Assembly: GCA_022575985.1 (NCBI GenBank)
Contig: JAKSXM010000132.1
Location: forward strand, 3,844,001-3,908,000
Source of the DNA: Anagrus nilaparvatae
Lineage: Eukaryota; Arthropoda; Insecta; Hymenoptera; Mymaridae
Length of the DNA: 64,000 nucleotides
Reading direction: 5' to 3'
In this document: positions 61,220-64,000 of the stretch, in pieces
Numbering within the stretch: the stretch's first letter is position 1
Layout: the number at the start of each line of letters is the position of its first letter
Made by a program: the position numbers and the translations under genes
The notes under the pieces: generated by a model
Seen by the model: only the letters and a program-made list of their open reading frames with translations
The model's database searches: none
What the model was told of the DNA's origin: nothing

Positions 61220-61749
61220 GTTAATTTAAATAAAAATAGTATTAATTTTAATAAACTCTTACTTAATTATGACAATTCATTTAAAATACATTTTACAATA
61301 TAATTTGACTACAATTTTTTATTATAGCCAACAAAGTACTACAGAAAATAAAAATCCGGTTGCCGTGTAGAGGTCGAATTTCAATAACTCATTTTTGAAC
61401 ATTTACCAAAAAACCAATCCAAAGAAAAGTTAAAAAGAATATATTTTAACAATTTATTGTTTTGAAATTGATAATACACGGCTGATTTTTCATCAGAACT
61501 CGGCGGCGGGCGGCTGTAGCATTTGCTTTCTCAAAATAATTGCTTATTACGTATGTAAGTGTCTCATGTATAAAAAATTCGAGCACCTTTTAATTGGTAT
61601 AAAACACTCCTTATTGGGGGTGATTTTTCAATATTCGTAAATCATATTAAAATTTTGTCACAGTAAATCTCGAAATTTTCGGGCTCTTAATTTAAAAAAT
61701 TTGTCTAGCCCCCTTAAATTAACAAAAAACGCTCCTTTTTCGGAATGAT
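61220..61749. other. Start of aminopeptidase intron 4 (or downstream sequence)
   Basis: No exon seen. A short less AT-rich patch (cggcggcgggcggctg near 61500) belongs to no recognised feature. The region leads into the foldback repeat. Confidence 0.35.
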
Positions 61750-64000
61750 TTTTCAAGATTCGCACGTTTTGAGAGTTACTTATCCGCTGTATAGTCAAGG
61801 CACCAGCAATGTTAAATGCATTCAAAAATTTTAAGTTGAGCTGTATGGATCCAACCACAGATTACCTTGTGGATCCAACCAAGTGATTCCTATGTTTTTT
61901 TTGTCGCTAAAAACGATTTTGAAGCTTTCATCCATTTTCAGATTGCTAGTTTTGCGTAATTTCCTAAAATAGGTCAAAATGTTGCGATCTTATAATAAAA
62001 AAATAGCGTGTTAAGCCTAATTCCGGTACACATATAAGGTTTTCAGAGGAGGGGTATGGGCGCGAAAGCGCTTAGTCACGTTATAAAATAGCTCCGTGTA
62101 AAAATAGTTATTATTTACAGAAAAAGTTAAAAAATACCAAAAAAATCGGTCAAAAGTGTCAAAATAAAACTTACTAAATAAATGATAATAAAAGAAAAAC
62201 TCCAGCATTAAAATTCAATCAAGATTAAAAGAAAGAAAAAAATTGAAAAAAAGTTAGGTTAGAAATGTTGCACTGCTTGTGTAGATCAAGTATAGTATTT
62301 AAAACAAGAGTTTAAAATATACTAACATTTTATATAATAATAAGTAATAAAAACAGTAATAAAAATAGTCCTGATGAAAATGCCGTTTTTTGCTTAAAAT
62401 ATATTTTTTATATATTCATATATTGAATAGTAAAAAAAAAAAAAAATAATAATAATAATAGGGAGAAATCCAGATAATTTATAATAGTAAAGGGGAAAAT
62501 GGCAATTTTCATATATAGGAAGAAATGAAAAAAGAGTAAGTAACTTATAAATTTCTCATCACACATTTACAATGAAAAGAAGTGAATTTGTAAGCGAACA
62601 GCAATTTAAAATAGTAAATACACAGCAATACAAACAGATACATATCATGAAAACAGCACAAGCAGTAGCAAAAAGGCTGTCACATCTTCAACCCATTAAG
62701 ATAGAAAAAGGAAGGAATTCTTTGAGAAATAAATTAAAATAGTGCAGTGATGTGCCAGCATATGTAATTGTTAGTGATCTTTGTCAACAGATATTGAAAA
62801 CAGAAAAATTAAAAAAAGCAAAGAAATTCAAAATAATAGAAAATAGAAGAAAACATTGAAGAATTTTTATCTAAATTTAAAATCATACATTTTTTACTTT
62901 AAAATCAAAACATGTTCTTTAAATAATTTTTATATTTATACTTTAAATTTTGTATTAACAACTTATTTCAATCTTGTAACCATTATAAATAATAGAAATT
63001 CTATTGTAAAAGACTTTGTATTTTGTACTAATTTAAATTTTTTGTACTAATTATACTTTCTTGTAACAATTTATGTAAATTATAAGCAAGAAATAAATAC
63101 TACTACTACTATAAGGTTTTCAGGGTCGCTGATCACGATTCTGGAACCGGAATTTCAAAATCCAAAATAGTGGGCTTAAAATGGCCGACTCCTAACCTCA
63201 AAATTGATATTTTAAGTGATTTCAAGGATTTTAAAGTTATTTAATTAGTTTCCGAAGTCACTGATCACGATTCTGAAATGCAGATGCCAGAAATGTATTG
63301 TTAAAAGAAAATACGTAAAAATTCTGTAAAATCTTGGTACATACCAGGGTTCTCATGAATATATATATAATATTTTTCAAAGTTATAATTTTTATTTTAT
63401 TTCAAGAGTTGCTTGAAATAAAATTGTTTATTAATAAAAAAATTTCTCAATTGCATACATTCTAATAAAAATATATCATGAAAAAAATGCTTCAAATAAC
63501 TTAAACTACTGATTTTGAGGTTAAGGTACTGTTACTTTGAACCTTAAAAATCTAATATTGGAATCGTGACCAATGACCCCGAAAACTAGTTAAACAACTT
63601 TGAATGCTTGAAGTCACTTATCAATTAATTAATAATTTTGAGATTATAGGAATCAGCCATTTTAAGACCGCCATTTTGAATTTTTAAATTCCGGTTTCAG
63701 AATTGTGGTAAGTGACCCCGAAAACCTTATAAGGATACCGAATTTAAGCTTAATAAACAATGTTTTATAAGTTTGCAAAATTTTGTCCTATTTTGGGCAA
63801 TTACGCAAAATTGGCCAACGGAAAACGAATGGAAACTTCAAAATCATTTTTAACGACCAAAAGTACATAAGCATCACTTGGTGGGATCGATACAGAACCA
63901 CTTAAAATTTTTGGATGCATTTATGATTGCTGGCGCCTTGACTAATACCCTGAAATTCGAGATCTGTGACCCAGAAAACGTACTGGAGGCCAAAGTCGAA
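61750..64000. repeat. Large foldback repeat, split by an insertion and cut by the window end
   Basis: The left arm is about 61750-62046 plus 63124 to ~63340; the right arm is about 63490 to beyond 63990, in reverse complement. Paired landmarks: agtcaaggcaccagcaat with attgctggcgccttgact, aaccaagtgattcctatg with cataagcatcacttggt, aaaataggtcaaaatgtt with its mirror near 63785, and gaaccggaatttcaaa with aaattccggtttcag. A central unpaired part (63340-63490) is AT-rich. No coding sequence was recognised. The outer limits cannot be set because the right end continues past the window. Confidence 0.8.
62047..63109 (+). mobile_element. Retrotransposed insertion (~1.06 kb) with 14-bp target-site duplication
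   Basis: TATAAGGTTTTCAG is present directly before (62033-62046) and after (63110-63123) this block. The block ends AAATAAATACTACTACTAC, a polyadenylation-like hexamer plus trinucleotide tail typical of some non-LTR retrotransposons and the SINEs that use them. There is no long ORF, so it is a truncated or non-autonomous copy. A (AAT)n run lies at 62446-62460. The opposite foldback arm shows the empty site, which confirms the insertion limits. Confidence 0.8.

Noticed and set aside
1..64000. tRNA, rRNA, known miRNA or CRISPR arrays
   Set aside because: I looked for T-loop GTTCGA-type sequences in tRNA context, a few well-known insect miRNA seeds and regularly spaced repeats by eye and found none that held up; a covariance-model search was not possible here.

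Overview
The window looks like nuclear DNA of a very AT-rich insect. Five gene pieces with spliceosomal introns (GT...AG, mostly GTAAGT/GTGAGT donors, pyrimidine-rich acceptors) can be read by protein similarity, and the non-coding sequence is dominated by A/T runs and small inverted-repeat transposons. An AT-extreme hymenopteran such as an aphid-parasitoid braconid would fit, but this is inference; no gene here fixes the species.

Layout. 1-960: the start of an unrecognised secreted protein leaves the left edge on the minus strand, and the last exon of an M14 zinc carboxypeptidase sits on the plus strand. 1.55-6.7 kb: a repeat nest with three copies of one repeat family, a ~1.15-kb near-perfect palindrome and a second foldback carrying a Harbinger-type MITE. 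Between two family copies lies the only long intronless reading frame of the window (2290-3057, 255 aa), of unknown function, with a Ty1/copia-like C-terminal motif. 9.8-14.35 kb: three coding exons of the prenylated ubiquitin-like protein UBL3 (minus strand); its first coding exon was not found. 14.35-50 kb: about 36 kb without a recognisable gene, probably a giant UBL3 first intron and/or intergenic DNA. It holds a Penelope-like retroelement, decayed non-LTR retrotransposons, several MITEs, five copies of a promoter-like module and a lone NRF1/Ewg-type palindrome. 50.1-51.1 kb: a locally GC-rich block that may be a promoter/5'-UTR region.

52.2-61.2 kb is the gene-rich end. It holds a complete NEMP-family nuclear-envelope protein gene (plus, 8 exons, 407 aa), a complete Ras suppressor protein 1 (RSU1) gene convergent to it (minus, 8 exons, 284 aa), and the first four exons of a secreted M1 aminopeptidase (plus) whose later exons must lie beyond the window. 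From ~61.75 kb to the end, apparently inside the next aminopeptidase intron, a large foldback repeat has been split by a ~1.06-kb retrotransposed insertion with a 14-bp target-site duplication. The genes are ordinary and show no shared pathway. The more unusual content is the 255-aa orphan ORF, the repeated palindrome-plus-TATA modules and the nested foldback insertions whose empty sites can be read in the opposite arm. No tRNA, rRNA or CRISPR array was recognised.
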